Shown piece after piece: positions 30,194-31,776 of a DNA stretch of 31,776 nucleotides. The notes under the pieces are model-generated. The model was not told the DNA's origin. It did not search any database and saw only the letters and a program-made list of their open reading frames with translations. Source of the stretch: UBA2658 sp964617335 (GTDB lineage: Bacteria; Bacillota; Clostridia; Oscillospirales; Oscillospiraceae); the NCBI GenBank assembly GCA_964617335.1, contig CAZTXG010000020.1:1-31776 (forward strand), written 5' to 3'. The position numbers and the translations under genes were made by a program. How positions within the stretch are numbered: the first letter of the stretch is position 1; each line of letters begins with the position of its first letter.

Positions 30194-30839
30194 AAAAGAC
30201 CTTCTCCTTTACTGCGTGACGGACAGGCATTGGCTAAAGGGAAGAAGTCTTGCTCAAGATGTTGAAAGCGCCATAAAAGGCGGGGCCAGCCTTATCCAGC
30301 TTCGGGAAAAAGAGCTTTCACATGAGGAGTTTCTTGCCGAGGCAAAAGAAATAGGCGCCCTTTGCCGCCGTTACGGGGTTCCCTTTATAATAAACGATGA
30401 TGTGGAGCTTTCTGTATTATGCGGGGCAGATGGAGTCCATGTCGGTCAGGATGATATGGATGTTGCCTCTGTCCGCCAAAAAATAGGCGGGGAGAAAATC
30501 CTAGGTGTTTCCGCCCAAACAGTGGAGCAGGCTCTTAAAGCCGAAGCCCAGGGAGCCGACTATCTGGGTGTGGGTGCGGTTTTTCCAACGGACACAAAAA
30601 AGGACGCTGACTTTGTACCCTATGCTGTTTTAAGGCAAATTTGCCAGGCCGTTTCCATTCCTGTTGTTGCAATCGGCGGCATAAGCGAGCATAATATAGA
30701 AAAGCTCCGCGGCTCCGGCATCTGGGGTGTGGCCCTTGTTTCCGCTGTTTTCGCAGCGGATGACATAAAGGCTGCCGCTGAGAAAATGAGAATGCTCGCC
30801 GAAGAAGCTCTGGGGTTTTCAGAAAGGATAGACCAATGA
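30180..30839 (+). CDS. thiE: Thiamine-phosphate synthase
   Basis: This 219-residue TIM-barrel enzyme joins hydroxymethylpyrimidine pyrophosphate and thiazole phosphate into thiamine phosphate. Signatures are YCVTDRHWLKGRSL at the N-terminus, LIQLREKELSHEEF, INDDVELSVLCGADGVHVGQ with the Mg-pyrophosphate residues, LGVGAVFPTDTKKDA and VVAIGGIS. The start is the ATG at 30180, 14 bases inside thiM, preceded by AAGGGG. The frame is open further upstream but that part lies inside thiM. Confidence 0.96.
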   Translation: MKLDKKDLLLYCVTDRHWLKGRSLAQDVESAIKGGASLIQLREKELSHEEFLAEAKEIGALCRRYGVPFIINDDVELSVLCGADGVHVGQDDMDVASVRQKIGGEKILGVSAQTVEQALKAEAQGADYLGVGAVFPTDTKKDADFVPYAVLRQICQAVSIPVVAIGGISEHNIEKLRGSGIWGVALVSAVFAADDIKAAAEKMRMLAEEALGFSERIDQ

Positions 30840-31615
30840 AAAAAGTTCTTACAATAGCCGGCAGTGATTGCAGCGGCGGGGCAGGCATACAGGCCGATAT
30901 AAAAACCATCACCGCCCACAAGGTCTATGCCATGAGCGTTATTACTGCCTTAACAGCCCAAAATACCACAGGAGTATACGGCATTTCCGAGGTCAGCCCC
31001 CAGTTTGTTGCCCAGCAGTTAGACTGTGTTTTTTCGGATATTCGCCCTGATGCCGTTAAAATCGGCATGGTATCAAACGCTGAAATAATAAACACCATAG
31101 CGGATAAGCTTTTGGAATATAAGGCTGAAAACATTGTTGTGGACCCTGTTATGGTTTCCACAAGCGGCAGCCGCCTGCTCTCCGACGAGGCTATGGATGC
31201 CCTTATAACAAGGCTTTTACCTCTAGGCCGTGTTATAACCCCTAATTTACCCGAGGCCGAGGCTCTGTGCGGTTTTGAACTTAAAACCGAGGATGATATA
31301 GTTTTGGCGGCTAAAAAAATTGCAGAGCACACCGGTGGAGCTGTCCTTATAAAAGGCGGACATATGGAAGACTCAGCAAACGACCTTTTGTACCGGGAGG
31401 GCATGACCTTTTGGCTGCGGGCGCCGAAAATCGATAATCCCAATTCCCACGGCACAGGCTGCACCCTTTCAAGCGCCATTGCCTGTGGGCTTGCGAATGG
31501 AAAAAGCCTTGAAAAAAGCGTTGCCGACGCTAAGGCCTATATTATAGGTGCTCTGCAGGCAGGTCTTGACCTTGGAAAAGGACGGGGTCCATTGGACCAT
31601 AGCTTCTGTATTTAA
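30836..31615 (+). CDS. thiD: Hydroxymethylpyrimidine/phosphomethylpyrimidine kinase
   Basis: This 259-residue ribokinase-fold enzyme phosphorylates hydroxymethylpyrimidine twice. Signatures are TIAGSDCSGGAGIQADIKT (about 6-24), ALTAQNTTGVYGI, VVDPVMVSTSGSRLL, VITPNLPEAEAL, VLIKGGH and the C-terminal anion-hole DNPNSHGTGCTLSSAIA with the catalytic Asp region. It overlaps thiE by four bases. No clear terminator is visible after it before the tRNA promoter. Confidence 0.96.
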   Translation: MKKVLTIAGSDCSGGAGIQADIKTITAHKVYAMSVITALTAQNTTGVYGISEVSPQFVAQQLDCVFSDIRPDAVKIGMVSNAEIINTIADKLLEYKAENIVVDPVMVSTSGSRLLSDEAMDALITRLLPLGRVITPNLPEAEALCGFELKTEDDIVLAAKKIAEHTGGAVLIKGGHMEDSANDLLYREGMTFWLRAPKIDNPNSHGTGCTLSSAIACGLANGKSLEKSVADAKAYIIGALQAGLDLGKGRGPLDHSFCI

Positions 31616-31644
31616 CTCCTTTTAATGTGACAAAAAAATTATAC

Positions 31645-31673
31645 TTGAAAAAGCCTTTCTTTCAGGTTATAAT
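31645..31673 (+). promoter_or_regulatory. Promoter for tRNA-Leu
   Basis: TTGAAA (31645-31650) and a perfect TATAAT (31668-31673) are 17 bases apart; the tRNA begins 14 bases after the -10. Confidence 0.75.
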
Positions 31674-31687
31674 AAACTTCGTCACAC

Positions 31688-31774
31688 GCCGGTGTGATGG
31701 AATAGGTAGACGTAGTGGATTCAAAATCCACCGCTGGCAACAGCGTGCCGGTTCGAGTCCGGCCACCGGCACCA
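31688..31774 (+). tRNA. tRNA-Leu, anticodon CAA
   Basis: An 87-base class II tRNA. The acceptor stem is GCCGGTG (31688-31694) paired with CACCGGC (31764-31770), followed by discriminator A and an encoded CCA. The anticodon loop TTCAAAA (31720-31726) gives CAA at 31722-31724, reading UUG. The long variable arm and the GTTCGAGTC T-loop fit leucine. Confidence 0.96.
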
Positions 31775-31776
31775 AA

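Noticed and set aside
1..31776. Mobile element, prophage, defence island or CRISPR array
   Set aside because: No transposase, integrase, phage structural gene, restriction system, direct-repeat array or terminal inverted repeat was found; gene content and codon style are even throughout.

Overview
The window reads as chromosomal core DNA of an anaerobic, endospore-forming Clostridia-type Firmicute. The evidence is spmA/spmB, a SpoIID-type protein, a GerMN lipoprotein, a CtsR-controlled clpC operon, an EF-P with Lys32, strong AGGAGG ribosome binding sites, low-potential ferredoxin and 4Fe-4S proteins, and the small clostridial CD1871A and CD1247 protein types. I saw no transposase, phage gene, CRISPR array or plasmid function. 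The genus cannot be fixed from this sequence.

Layout. Bases 1-5600 are on the minus strand: a truncated YyaL-like thioredoxin-domain protein, an aroA/chorismate mutase pair, proC with its terminator, and a membrane-anchored D-Ala-D-Ala carboxypeptidase. Bases 5737-16681 are on the plus strand. They hold a short ComEA-like protein, a response regulator/histidine kinase/GerMN lipoprotein operon, O-acetylhomoserine sulfhydrylase, a yqeG-pepP-efp run and a His/Cys-rich CD1247-type protein. Next come a GNAT enzyme overlapping a possible iron-sulfur flavoprotein, and a compact TlpA lipoprotein / CD1871A microprotein / polytopic 4Fe-4S protein cassette. Bases 16790-17892 are spmA-spmB (minus), divergent from an AbrB-type regulator (18075-18320, plus). 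A lone polytopic membrane protein follows on the minus strand. Bases 19422-21700 carry a SpoIID-like protein and NAD-type malic enzyme. Bases 21757-25794 (minus) carry a PaaI-type thioesterase and ctsR-mcsA-clpC. Bases 26096-31774 (plus) carry a 2[4Fe-4S] ferredoxin, trmN6-like and rsmI methyltransferases, a TPP-riboswitch thiamine salvage operon (cytX-thiM-thiE-thiD) and tRNA-Leu(CAA).

How genes work together. The thi operon takes up and phosphorylates thiamine precursors and joins them, with no de novo gene nearby. It has a consensus promoter that overlaps the rsmI stop codon, then a TPP aptamer, then a terminator. The ctsR operon carries three CtsR boxes around its promoter, but mcsB is absent from its usual place between mcsA and clpC, and McsA lacks its second zinc finger. 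The TCS-GerMN operon resembles actinobacterial MtrAB-LpqB in layout. The TlpA/CD1871A/4Fe-4S cassette is the best candidate for an uncharacterised system, possibly moving electrons across the membrane to an extracytoplasmic thioredoxin-like protein. Convergent gene pairs are separated by clear bidirectional hairpin terminators.
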